Source: Simmondsia chinensis (Eukaryota > Streptophyta > Magnoliopsida > Caryophyllales > Simmondsiaceae). From it: a stretch of 64,000 bases of DNA. A model generated the notes under the pieces. The model saw only the letters and a program-made list of their open reading frames with translations. It was not told the DNA's origin and made no database searches. Numbering within the stretch: the stretch's first letter is position 1; each line of letters begins with the position of its first letter. The stretch lies in the NCBI GenBank assembly GCA_018398585.1, contig JAGTTD010000018.1:9679501-9743500 (forward strand), in the 5' to 3' direction. The translations under genes and the position numbers were made by a program. Below are positions 31,931-42,868 of this stretch, in pieces.

Positions 31931-33767
31931 GTTTTCCATGCACATCTTGTACCAAGTAGCTTATCAGCATCTACAACCCTTTTACACTTCTTTGCCCGCT
32001 TCTTCATTTTTTGTTTACGAGTAGGCTTGACAGATCTCCTCACACTACTCCCCAGAGACATATCCTTCAGAAATTCGTGAAAGTCCCGCTTCACTTGTTC
32101 TTTAAATCTGCATTTTTGGGCTTTCCAACTTTTCTTTGATAACACAAAGTCAGAGGCCTAATGTTCAACCATCACTTTCCCCTTTTTCTTCAGTGCCTTA
32201 CTAGTCACCTCCATGCTTGGCTCCTGGACACTTCTCGAAGACCTCTCATCAACAAGGACAATGGGTTCGAAACCTGGTGGGTACTCGAGGCCCAAGGGCC
32301 CAGAGTCACTATCGCTTGCGACGTCCCAGGCTTGGATTTCTATAGAGTCCAAAGGCCTAGTTGATTTAACTACGGCTTCCCTGGTCCCGGGTAAAGTACG
32401 AGGAAGATGAGCAGCCTGAGCTGATGGTAATGGGCCTGATTGGGGATGCTGACTTGGAAGGATTGGACGTAGGCAAAAGTAACCCGGTGTCCATGTACCA
32501 GTAATCTGACCATCAATGTGAAGGATAAAATGGCCCACACCAAGCTGGCAAGGTCTGACGTTTTCCACAACCAACCTCGGATGAAGCATCAACGAGTCCC
32601 TAATATCTCTCATACCATCCATCGAGTTCACATGTATAGGGAGACCGGTTGAAGGAAGTGATCTTCGAGTAATGCCAACACTGAAGTCTAAATCATGTTA
32701 AGAGGATTCAGCCTACTCCCTAGATAGTCTAGAAGAGGCAACGAGGGCAATTACTTTTGGAGAGTAGTTTGGGATCATTTTAGAGTTACCTTCCTTCACG
32801 AATACCATGCGATAACTCCTATAGAACTGCACTTGTACTAATTGTTGGATTGATGATGGGAAACAAGTGTCAATAAGAACCCTTGCGATGTCAACGCATC
32901 CCATTGTTGAAGTCCTGGCGTCAACTCGAATAAATTTACCCCATATGTCAGCAAAATCTTTGAAGCATTCTTTTCACTAGCACTGAAGTGGCAACCCATC
33001 GATCTCAATCCAGACTCTTTTACTCAAGGAGCCAAGGGCTTGATCCGAGTATCAAGAGACCTCCTTGAATTTGCAGAGCAAAATCGAATTAGGGGCCCAA
33101 GGTATGAAGACAAAATCTTAGCAGAGTTGCAAGTCAAGATGAACATGTTTGAGCTTAATCCTTGAGGGACCAAGCTGTGAAGATTATTCTCCACGATGAA
33201 CATGAGTACACTATCTAGGATATCATCCTCATAGGAATGTGCAATTAATGATCTGTTCAGTTAGGCTTCGACCCTTTTTTTGGTATTGGTCACCATGATG
33301 TTTGGGTAGTTCTGCTAGATGGCATCTGTGATATGTGTCCTTGAAGTAGTATCCTCTCGTGCACGACTTGTACCAAAAGCACCGGTACCTCCATCTCTAT
33401 TATTCCTAGGAGCCCGCGCATTGGACCTAACTTGATGAGGCAAAGAACTAGTCCTTCTATCCTTCCTAGCCCACTCCACTCTAATCTTATATCCTACGAC
33501 CCATCTTTCGTTCATGCTATTGATTGCACTTTCAGCTTCACTTCGTAGGCGAAACCTAATGGAGCCATAAGAAAGATGCTTCCTTTCTCTTCTCCTTTGA
33601 GGAACAAAGGCATCGTAGATCGAATTGAAGTCACGAAAAATAGCTTTAAGCCAATTATTTGATGATCTAGCCAGAAGGCCATCCACGAATAAGGAGACCG
33701 TCTCTTTAGCACCGATCATGATGAAAAACCCAAAGGAGAGAGGGGGTGGCACTGCAGGGGTGGTCAT
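31931..33767 (-). pseudogene. LINE ORF1 with an N-terminal RRM (L1/BNR-like), broken
   Basis: The frame at 33767 (150 codons) holds an RNA-recognition motif at residues 24-104: RNP2-like VSLFVDGL, RNP1-like SYGSIRF, ending IRVEWARK. Later minus-strand frames (32158-32631 and 31774-32145) are a long hydrophilic stretch with LGLEYPPGFEP and a Lys/Arg-rich tail ([13 protein letters not shown]). RRM-containing ORF1 proteins occur in plant L1-like LINEs (BNR type); they bind element RNA. No endonuclease or reverse transcriptase follows. A host RRM gene is the alternative, less likely given the decay. Confidence 0.55.
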
Positions 33768-33779
33768 GGGTGGTAAAAA

Positions 33780-33887
33780 GGGGCAGCATCGGCAGAAGCG
33801 GTAGTGGTGGTTGTGTTGAATTAGATTTGTGATGTGGCAGTGGTTGTAGTGGGTAAAGAGAGAGAGAGACTGGTGGTGGTGGGTTGT

Positions 33888-33919
<32 letters not shown>

Positions 33920-34400
33920 TTAGTGGTGGCAGGTTTTGAGAGAGAGAGAGAGAGATTGGTGGTGGTGGAGGGTTAAAAATAAAAAATGACCGTTAGGGCG
34001 GGCGGGGGCGATGGAGGGGGTGGTGTCAAGTAAGATTTGTGGTGGTGATGGGTTTTGAGAGAGAGAGACAGAGAGGGGTGAAGGGTTAAAAATAAAAAAT
34101 GACGGTTAGGGCGGTCGAAGTGGGTGACGGCGGTGGCAAGGTGGTGGAGGGGGTGGTGTTGAGTGAGATTTGTGGTTGGTGGTGGTGGCGGCGGGTAGAG
34201 ACGGAGAGAGAGAGAGAGAGTGGTAGTGGTGGGTTTTGAGAGAGAGAGAGAGAGATTGGTGATGGTGGAGGGTTAAAAATAGAAAATGACCGTTAAGGTA
34301 GCAGGAGTGGGCGGTGGCAGGGTGGTAGAGGGGGTGGACTTAAGTGAGATTTGTGGTGGTGGTGAGTAGAGAGAGAGAGAGAGGGAGAGAGAGAGAGGAT
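33780..34400. repeat. GA-rich minisatellite / (GA)n array
   Basis: Variable-length units share gagggttaaaaata(a/g)aaaatgac(c/g)gtta (33968, 34080, 34268), ggtggaggggggtg(g)-like blocks, gtgagatttgtggtggtgg and (GA)8-12 runs (33883-33914, 34209-34252). It sits directly upstream, in minus orientation, of the LINE ORF1 and may be its 5' UTR monomer array. Confidence 0.8.
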
Positions 34401-34499
34401 GGTGGAAAATGACCCTCTGCCCCTCTCTCTCTACTGACTCTCTGACACTCTCTCTCTACTGACTCACTCAACAGGTCTCTAGCCCCCTCCCTCGTGCAG

Positions 34500-35060
34500 C
34501 AACAATGCCCCGTCAGCAACCTTGCCAACCCCTAACAGACCTCGCCGACAAGCCACCTATACAGGGGCAACCCACCGCCGGCAAAGGTGCAGCCACCCCC
34601 TACCGTCTCCTTCTCCCTTCTCACTCTCTCTATCTCCAAACCCACCTACCCCACCACCCCCTCGAACTCTGGCGACCACCCCACCCACCGCCGGCCCCAC
34701 CAACACCCGCCCACACCTTCTCTCTCCACATCCCCCAACAACCACCCCCCCCCCCTCTCTTCCTCTCCTCTCCTCTCTCTCTCTCTCTCTCTCTCAACCT
34801 AGCCACCACTACCACCACCACCATCACCCCATCCCACCCCACCCCACCCCACCCCACCCCACCCCCTCAGCCACCAGCACCACCAAACACCCCCCAATCA
34901 AAGTCACACACACCTCGCCTTGGCACCTAACCTAGAACTGAACCTAAACTTAAACTATACCCACGAAACCCAGCACTGAACCCTAACCTCACCCAATGCC
35001 GATCAGATGGCAGCTCACAGCCACAAGCAGGCCCAGGTAAGTAGTAGACGGATAGATTAT
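34500..35060 (+). promoter_or_regulatory. C-rich leader of the RTE LINE with a splice-donor-like site
   Basis: Pyrimidine-rich sequence: CCACC, (CT)n at 34776-34796 and CCCCA repeats at 34826-34866. It ends with gcaggCCCAGGTAAGTAG (35026-35043), a perfect plant 5' splice-site consensus. The same join (gggCCCAGGTAAGTATT) occurs in the deleted derivative at 40686-40702. Long frames through the leader are low-complexity and not called genes. Confidence 0.5.
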
Positions 35061-35266
35061 TGGCGAGACAACTGAACCAGGTTTGATCTGACCGTCTTAC
35101 CGTAGGGCAGAATTTACATATTGAATTATGGCTTTTCAATATTATTATCGTGATTCGCTCTCTTATCCTCTTTACTACTCGATACTGCATTTATTTTGAG
35201 TGTTTTTGGCATGTGGCATGTTTCATGCTCCTATATAATATTACCTGTGATAGTGACAGTTAGTGG

Positions 35267-36058
35267 ATGAGCGTTATTAGTTATGGAACTCGAAACTTGA
35301 GGGTATTTTCAAATGGGTTGGGGAGAGGGAGGAGGAAACAAAAGGGAGTGGGAAATCTACGACTAGGGACACTAAATGTCGGAACGTTAACTAAGAAGAG
35401 CTTCAAAGTAGCTCAAATGATGATGAAAAGAAGGATCAACATTCTTTATCTGCAAGAGACTAAATGGGTGGGCACGAAGGCCAGAGACGTGCTGAAATAT
35501 AAGCTGTGGTATGCTGGAAAAGTCAGAGGCCGGAATGGAGTAGGCATCATTGTGGATAACAGTCTCAAGGATCAAGTAGTCGGAGTATCCAGGTCTGGTG
35601 ATAGGATCATAGCCATCAAAATGGTTCTAGATGGGGAGATATTGAACGTCATTAGTTCCTACGCACCGCACACTAGACTAACGGAGCATGTGAAGGCAAC
35701 ATTCTGGGAGGACTTAGACACAATGATGCAAGGCATATCCCAAAGCGAACAAGTGATGATTGGCGGGGATTTTAATGAGCATTTTGGCCTGTCCGAGGAT
35801 GGATACACACAAAACCATAGAGGATTTGGTTTTGGAACTAGGAATGCAGAGGGCAAAGGGCTCCTAGACTTTGCAGTCACTTATGAGCTAATAATTGCCA
35901 ACACCTTCTTCGGAAAGCGTGACGAGCATATCATTACGTTTCAAAGTGGTGGGACAAGGATACAGATTGACTACATACTATTAAGGAGAAGGGTACAAAG
36001 TGGCTGTAAGGACTGTACGGTTATCCCAGGAGAAGACCTGTCTACACAAATAGGGTGA
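35267..36058 (+). pseudogene. RTE LINE APE-type endonuclease
   Basis: 263 open codons. Endonuclease motifs in order: LRLGTLNVGTL, YLQETKW (catalytic Glu), NGVGIIVD, VISSYAPH, MIGGDFNEHFG (Asp-Asn), and IQIDYILLRR (Asp near the end). Residues 30-250 span the fold. The final His motif is not obvious; the frame ends in TGA at 36056-36058 where the family continues. The domain itself looks nearly intact. Confidence 0.88.
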
Positions 36059-38190
36059 TGTGTGCTGATGTAAAGGCCAAAAAAAGGGATAGAGGAACTG
36101 GAAAACTCGCGCAGACATATACTCGCTGGAGGGAGTTAAAGGGGGAGAAGTATATAGTCTATAAGGAAAGAGCGGAATCGGAGCTTGAGGAGATACAAAC
36201 CTAAGGTGGAACCAATTGGCCGAGAAGATCAGAGGACTAGCACGTGAAGTTCTGGGTGTGTCAAAGGGCGGGGCACCGAAAAACAGAGAGTCCTGGTGGT
36301 GGTGCGAGGAAGTCCAAGAGAAGATTAAGGCCAAACGACACCATTTCAAGGAGTGGGAAAGCAGCAAAGACGAGGGCAAGAGACAACAGTATCAGAAAGC
36401 TAGGCAAGAAGCAAAGAGAGCTGTTAGCGAAGCACAATCAAGAGTATATGAGGATTTCTACAAAAGGTTGGATACCGAGGAGGGAGCCAGGGATATATAT
36501 AAAATTGCCAAAGCAAGAGAAAGGAAGACAAGGGACTTAGACCGAGTGAAGTGCATAAAGGGGGAAGATGGTCAAGTGCTCGTGGATGGGCAATAGAATA
36601 AAGATAGATGGAAAGCCTACTTCCACGATCTGCTTAATGATTAGGGAGACACTGAGATATCTCTAGGTAATCTCCAAACATCTGCGGAGCACCAGAACCA
36701 CGGGTATTGTAGGTAAATTAGTCCCAACGAAGTCAAGGAAGCCTTGAAACATATGGAAAGGCATAAAATTGTTGGCCCAGACGAAGTACCCATAGAAGCA
36801 CGGAAATGCATTAGACAGAAGGGCATTGACTGGCTGACTAAATTATTTAACCAAATCATGTTAGGGCCAAAGATGCCTGAAGAATGGAGAAAGAGCACAT
36901 TGATCCCGATTTATAAGAACAAAGGCGACATTCAAAGGTGCGCCAACTATTGGAATATTAAACTAATGTGCCACACTCGGAAACTCTAGGAGCGAATTAT
37001 AGAAAGGATGTTACGGCAATTGATAGAGGTTTTCGAGAACCAATTCGGATTCGTGCCCGGGAGATCAACAATAGAAGCCATCCACCTCCTAAGACAGACG
37101 ATAGAGCGATACAAGGAGAGACAAAAGGATCTCCACATGGTTTTCATTGATTTGGAGAAGGCTTATAATAGAGTGCCGAGAGGGATCCTATGGAGGGTAC
37201 TGGAGAAGAAAGGCATTCTAGTGCCATATATCTGGACCATTAGAGACATGTATGATGATGCACAAACTAATGTGCGTACAGCGGAAGGAGAGACGGAAGC
37301 CTTTCCAGTGACAGTAGGGGTACACCAAGGATTTTCCTTGGGTCCCTTTCTGTTCACTCTAGTTATGGATGAGCTCACTAGGCACATCCAAGGTGATGTG
37401 CCTTGGTGCATGCTTTTTGCAGACGACATAGCTTTGGTGGGGGAGTCTAGAGAAGAGATAAACGAGAAACTGGAACTGTTGAGAAGGGCACTGGAATCAA
37501 AGGGCTTACAAATCAGCAGATCCAAGACTGAGTACATGGAACTTAAGTTCGATCCTTCCACCACGCCTCACATAGAAGACATCGAAAAAGGATTTGTGAT
37601 CTTACAGAGTAAAGAGAACTTCAGATACTTGGGTTCCATAATCCGACAAAACGGAGAAGTTGACGAGGATATCAACAACCGGATTAAAATAGGTTGGCAT
37701 AAATGGCGGATTGACTCCGCGGTACTTTGCGATAGAAAGGTCCCACTGAAACTCAAGGGAAAATACTATAAGACGATAGTAAGACCGTCTATGTCTTATG
37801 GGGCGGAATGTTAGCCAATGAAACAACATCATACACAGAAGATGAAGGTGGCGGAGATGAGGATGCTACGGTGGATGTGCGGACACACAAGGAAGGATAA
37901 GATTAGGAACGAGGTCATAAGAGGCAAATTGAGCATGGCCTCGATTGAGGATAAATTAAGGAGCAACATTTGAGATGGTTCGGTCATGTTAGGAGGAGAC
38001 CACCCACTACCCCAGTCAGGAGATGTGAATAGCCCCATATGATGCTAGGGAGAAGAAGGAGAAGCATGCCAAAGAAGAGATGGCTGGAGACAATCCAATA
38101 GGACCTCACCCACCTAAACCTACGGGAGGAGATGGCCTTAGATAGAGCTCAATGAAGAGCATGCATAGGGGCTGCTGAGGTAGTGGCATA
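36059..38190 (+). pseudogene. RTE LINE reverse transcriptase, fragmented
   Basis: The linker at 36216-36596 (REVLGVSKG...SWWWCEEVQEKI) is followed by PNEVKEALKHMERHKIVGPD (36721), WRKSTLIPIYKNKGD, FGFVPGRSTIEAIHLLRQ, HMVFIDLEKAYNRVPR, VTVGVHQGFSLGPFLF and CMLFADDIALVGE (catalytic FADD at 37415-37426). A C-terminal CGHTRKDKIRN follows at about 37880. Stops lie at 36594, about 36717, 36989 and 37812, with frame changes near 37965. The palm motifs are complete. Confidence 0.88.
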
Positions 38191-38972
38191 GAGTAGCGTA
38201 TTTCATTATTGCTTACACTAGTGTCTCTAGGTGTCTTGATTTTCTCTTTGGCGCACGTATTGGCGCACTTATTTGCTCATCCATGCATCTGAGCACTTAC
38301 ATGCTGACTATTGGACTACAGCTACCTTGCATTGAGCTTCGCTTTGTAATGTTCGACTTATGACATGTACTGTTCTAATACTATGTTGCTTTTATGCTTA
38401 CAGGCCTTTATATACTTCCATGATGACAGGTTCCTAAGGTCGGGGGTCCTCGGAAACAACCTCCCTTCAGGGTAGCACCTAAAAGGGGAAGGCTGCGTAC
38501 ATTCCCCCCCCACCCCTCTATCTCTCCCCTAGACCCTGCGTATGAGGGAGCCCGTGTGGCACTAGGTTGTTGTTGTTGTTGTAGACAGCTTACACAGAAA
38601 AAATTAGAATCTTCTTAAAATTGTTAAAGAAAATAATAAAAACATTACCGAAAACATGCAACAAAAGAGAGATATTACCTAAAATGCGTGGAAACAATTA
38701 AGTACTGATGAAGTAACAGCTGAGCGAGGCACAGCAGTTTCCATGCTCCTACAGGTAAATCTGATGCAGTAGGTATAAAGCGCGCCGTCCCCAGGATATA
38801 AGCTTAGCCTATGCTATCACTCTTAAACCCTGCACTAGTCAAAAAGGCTAAAACTCTTTCCCACACCCATAGACCAAATTCAACATAGTGAGGGAACTTT
38901 ATGAAAATCACCAAAATATAAAGTTAGAACACCAAAAGAACGAAAATTTACATTGTAAAACTCTTAATAAAA

Positions 38973-39514
38973 CAACAACAATAACAGACCTAGTGCCTCA
39001 AGGGCTCCCGCACAAGTGGGGTCTGGGAGGGGTGGATGTACGCAGCTTTACCCCTTCACGGTATAACCCTACCGAGAGGTTGTTTCCAAGGACCCCCAAC
39101 CTTATAGGGTTGGCAACACAAGGACTGTTAAGGAACCATCTATCCCAAAAGCTTAAGCTAATGGGTAAAGGTCCATGATTGGTTTTATACTCTAACATGC
39201 CCCCTCACGCAAATGCCCGTTTGGGATTGAAGTGTGGACAATGCACAGGCCCACCTCATATCTTGTGCTTAATTGTTTTAATATTGAAAGTGAGGGCTGT
39301 TGAGATTCGAACTCCTGACCTCTTGGTCGTTAAGGCTTTGATACTATGTCAAAGAACCATCTATCCCAAAAGCTTAAGCTGATGGGTGAAGGTCCATGAT
39401 TGGTTTTATACTCTAACACTTTCCAAGAGGTCACCCATCCTGGTACTACTCTCACCCAAGCACGTTTAACTTCAGAGTTCTAATGGGATCCAGTGCCTGA
39501 TAAACGAACCATGC
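38973..39514 (-). mobile_element. 5S-rRNA-headed SINE (copy 2), split by a TRIM
   Basis: On the minus strand the head (39514-39419) reads gatcaggcac-like 5S start, GGATCCCATTAGAACTCTGA, AAACGTGCTTGGGTGAGAGT and GATGGGTGACCTCTT. It resumes after the TRIM with gtccttgtgttgcc. The body and RTE tail end at (TTG/TTA)n, 38973-38984. Flanks form a 16-bp target duplication, AAAACT(C/T)T(T/C)AATAAAA, at 38957-38972 and 39515-39530 (14 of 16 identical). Without the TRIM it is about 250 bp. Confidence 0.85.
39126..39418 (-). mobile_element. TRIM (miniature LTR retrotransposon) inside the SINE
   Basis: 293 bp with two 72-bp direct LTRs (39126-39197 and 39347-39418), differing at four positions by my count. 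On the minus strand each LTR begins TGTTAGAG. The 5' LTR is followed by TAGTATCAAAGCC (complement of 39334-39346), a tRNA-Met-like primer site, and the 3' LTR is preceded by gtgagggggc. The internal 149 bp are non-coding and hold a B-box-like ggagttcgaatct. It interrupts the 5S head between aaggac and tttcc. Confidence 0.85.
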
Positions 39515-39530
39515 AAAACTTTCAATAAAA

Positions 39531-40080
39531 TAATCACTATATAGAAATCACTACTATCAAAACTGAAAGCCAATTGAATATGATGAGTAACGCCTTAACT
39601 GTTTGAACAGCAATTCATGCATGCAAATGAATTGCCATTGAACACATTAAATGGAATTAAATGGCTGTTAATTTTAATCATTTAAAATGAAATTTTAAAA
39701 TATTCCAACATATTCGTTTCAGTGCTCTATTTTATTTTGTTCTTCTTTTTTAATACTTGCGAGCTATTATCCCGGGACTTATGCTCAACCCTTCTTTTAC
39801 TTTTAAAACAAGGGAGTTTGAAGAAAACGACTTGAAAAAAATTTCAAAGAGCATGTGCAACTCTGTGAGGAATTGTGCATAAATAGGTTTAATTTATATG
39901 AAATAATAATTGAGGTTATATTGATAATATATATCTTCAGAGTGTGTCAAAGCAAAAGCAATTCAAGGCGCAGTGCAGCAAATGGGTAAGTGTAATTAAA
40001 AGAACTCTTAATTTTTAATGCGCTTAGAGGATGGAGATCTTATTGATGAAGCGGCAAAAAGGTTTTTATGTTCTCTCTTA
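39531..40080. other. No recognised feature
   Basis: AT-rich sequence between the SINE and the RTE derivative; no frame or repeat of note. Confidence 0.45.
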
Positions 40081-40094
40081 TATATCACTTAAGC

Positions 40095-40845
40095 ATAACT
40101 TAAAATTTATTCTCTCTCTCTTCTGACAAAGCATGAACGTTCACCTGCAAGTAAACTCCCCTTGCCTGCCTGCTGTCACGTCGGCCACCTCGCCGACAAC
40201 CTCCGCCAACTATGCCCCTTGACGGCGACATCCATCCGCCGGCCTCCGCGCCCCCGTGTCCCCCCCTTCTCCTCCTCCCTCCCTCCCTCCACTCTCCCTC
40301 CTCCCTTGCCTTCCAACCCCGGCCCACCACCACTGGTCCCCACCACCGGCCACCACCGTTCCATCACCGGGTCTCACCACAACACCCCACTCGCCCCCCA
40401 CCACCGGTACCCCCCCGCCCCACCCCCATCAGCCACCCCACACACCACCATCAGCCCTCCCCTCACACACCGGCACCACCACCATCGGTACCCCCACCCC
40501 ACCCCACCCCACCCCACATGCACCATCAGCGACCCCCCCCCCCCCCCATGACCACCACCACCACACCTCACCCTACTCACCACCATCACCAGCCCCTCAC
40601 CACCACCACCTCCGATACCCTAACCAGCCGCACCACCCACCACCACCACTCCAAAGCCAGCAGCCCGCAACCAACAACCAAGAGCGGGCCCAGGTAAGTA
40701 TTAGCCAGTTCAGATTATCAACTATGCACCCACCTCAAGCCACCATGCTTTATGCTGCGGACCAACTTCTCAGGTTGGGGGTTCTCGAAAACAGCCTCCC
40801 TTCAGGATAGCTCCCGGAAGGAGGAAGGTTGAGTACATCTATACC

Positions 40846-40877
<32 letters not shown>

Positions 40878-40938
40878 AAAAAAAGACCCTTCTTTTGCGG
40901 AAGCCCTTAGAAGCACTGGGTTTGTTGTTGTTTTCTTG
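40095..40938 (+). mobile_element. Internally deleted RTE derivative with perfect 14-bp target duplication
   Basis: Perfect direct repeats TATATCACTTAAGC at 40081-40094 and 40939-40952 bound an 844-bp insert. The insert is a C-rich leader like that of the RTE LINE (CCTCGCCGACAA shared; CCCAGGTAAGTA at 40689-40700), joined to the RTE 3' tail (ttgggggttctcgaaaacagcctcc, then gcggaagccc..gaagcactgggtttgttgttg). All coding sequence is missing. A run of about 22 C and then A-rich bases lies at 40845-40880. It is non-autonomous and presumably moved by RTE proteins. Long Pro/His-rich frames are low-complexity artefacts. Confidence 0.85.
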
Positions 40939-40952
40939 TATATCACTTAAGC

Positions 40953-42047
40953 CTAAAACAAGCTCAAATTCAAAATCACATATTCATAATTTGGTTGCAA
41001 AAAAAAAAATTTCTATGAACTGTAGGAAACATCCTTAAAAAACGAAATAACAAGTTCATTCTTTAGCAAACTACGAAAGGCTGATGGGAAGATCATTTTA
41101 GCAAAAGCACGCAATTAACTTCCGTATTCGGTTTAAAGAGTTTATTCACAAAAGGATATTACTTAGTGTTCTGACCATACTAGATTGTTGTTGGAGACTC
41201 TTATAAGAGACCAAAGGCTATGCATTTGCTTGGTTTTACTTGTCTTTGGGGCCTACACTACACATTAAGTACAATTTTGACTATCAAATAATGTTGGAAA
41301 ACCATTGGCATAAAAATAGTGTGGGAGTGCCAAACCAAATGCATATACAATCCTACGTTAAAACTATATGCTCCTAACAGTCGTACGAGTTTCCAAAGAA
41401 TTTAGTATTTACCCAAAAGATTCTATGGCCTTTGATGTTTGAAGATCTCTCCAAAGTTCACTAATTTAGCCTTAAAATCTGAAGTTAGATAAATAAAGAA
41501 ATGATCTTTATGGATGGAGGGCATAATATGCTATAATTTACAAGGACATCAGAACTGTTTGAACTAGTCGTAGTAAGTCAATACACCACCACCATGACAA
41601 GACTACCGTTCAGCAGTAATAAATACAGTTATTTAGCTTATTTTGACTCCTTATGAAGTTCTTAAGGTACCCATGCAGAACGACACTAAAACAACTGTGT
41701 GACACACCTACACATTTCAAATTATGAAACAAAAAGGCAAAGGGAAACCACATAAATAACTGTATGGCCTCTAGACATGAATCCAAGTATGAGAAACAAA
41801 GACCATCAAGCAACTCTAAACCATCAAGCGGGGTAAGAATGCAGGATTCAAACGCAAATGCCATTATCAGAAACAACCAACAATCCCTCAAGTCATTAGA
41901 CAGGCTAACAGCAGTAGATTAGTATGCCAAGAGTTTGAAGATTGGAGCAAAATATGACGAACATGCGATGGTGTGGCAAAATGGAGACGAAATTATTCAC
42001 ATTTGAGAAGTCAAAACTTTACTTGAACAATCAACTGTACAGCTCGG
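40953..42047. other. No recognised gene
   Basis: Balanced AT-rich sequence. A 93-codon minus-strand frame (41610-41891) lacks any known motif. It could include diverged host sequence, but I cannot support a gene. Confidence 0.4.
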
Positions 42048-42055
42048 ATGAACAT

Positions 42056-42292
42056 AAAAGCAACATACCCAGCGACCGAAGGGTTCCTGACTAAGCAGGG
42101 TCGGAGGGGCGGATATACGCAGCCCTCCCCCTTCAGGGTATTACCCTGAAAGAGAGGCCGTCTCCGAGTGCCTCCAACCTAAGGGTGAGGACTTCCCAGG
42201 AGATCACCCATCCTGTTACTGCTCTCGCCCAAGCACGCTTAACTTCAGAGTTCTAATGGGATCCAGTGACAGCGTGTTGGTATCCTCTTTGA
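42056..42292 (-). mobile_element. 5S-rRNA-headed SINE (copy 3)
   Basis: 237 bp on the minus strand. The head is GGATCCCATTAGAACTCTGA, AAGTTAAGCGTGCTTGGGCG, then GATGGGTGATCTCCTGGGAA and GTCCTC, the best-kept 5S stretch in the window. Next come the body (ctcggagacggcctctc) and an RTE-like tail (cctccgaccctgc). The tail lacks a long TTG run. Flanks repeat ATGAACAT (42048-42055 and 42293-42300), a plausible short target duplication. Confidence 0.82.
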
Positions 42293-42868
42293 ATGAACAT
42301 GGGTTCTAAAATTGACAAGGTAGAGAAAAAAGTAACGCTAATCGGATTAGAACCAACATGGTAAGCAGCCTTGTACGTTTCTATATGCTTCCTCACAACT
42401 CCATCACATCTACAAGTTATGAAAAGGAATAAATCTAATTGAACAAACACAGATAGGAAATAAGCCTCCATTCACTACGAAATGGTAGAGGCAAACTGAG
42501 GTAAATTCGATCAACCTTCGAAATTTGACGTCAAGGCCAAACGCAAACCAGTCTTCAAATTTACCAATGTGGCAGATTAATTGTTCAATTTCTCTGAAGC
42601 GAGAATAATTTGCAAACTCAAAATAACAGACAGCCTAATACCAAATAGAGAGACCTTGCCATATAATTCATAAAATGAACACAAAATCTTGGTTCATTGA
42701 AGCTTGACAAATATCTGGATAATGATACAACATAACGCTGAAATTCGATCAGTTCCACCAAATGGAGAAAGGCTTAGACTGTTGTTTCTCTTGCAATGTG
42801 ATCATAAGTCTTAGCCTCACACAGTAACTCATCTTCACAACTGATCTCACTAAATGACAAGGTATAAT

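Larger units (their letters stand above)
34401..38582 (+). mobile_element. Near full-length RTE-clade LINE
   Basis: A C-rich leader (about 34440-35060) is followed by an endonuclease (35267-36058), a linker, reverse transcriptase (36216-38190), and a 3' UTR. The UTR ends agaccctgcg..gggagcccgtgtggcactagg and (TTG)5 at 38566-38582. RTE LINEs nick DNA with an APE-type endonuclease and reverse-transcribe in place. The body has several stops and frameshifts, so this copy looks inactive. I did not find its target duplication, and the 5' limit is an estimate. Confidence 0.85.

Noticed and set aside
34505..34935. Overlapping long Pro/Thr/His-rich frames on the plus strand and Gly/Val-rich frames on the minus strand
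   Set aside because: They arise from CCA/CCCCA simple sequence in the LINE leader; several frames are open at once, which shows low complexity rather than coding.
39300..39346. A tRNA gene
   Set aside because: Only a B-box-like string and a primer-site-like string are present; no cloverleaf can be drawn and the segment is the interior of a TRIM.
38973..39514. Cassandra TRIM (LTRs containing 5S rRNA)
   Set aside because: The 5S sequence lies outside the 72-bp LTR pair, is single per copy, and the other two copies have no LTRs but an RTE tail.
40162..40810. Pro/His-rich frames of 129-184 codons
   Set aside because: Same cause, in the leader of the deleted RTE derivative, bounded by its target duplication.
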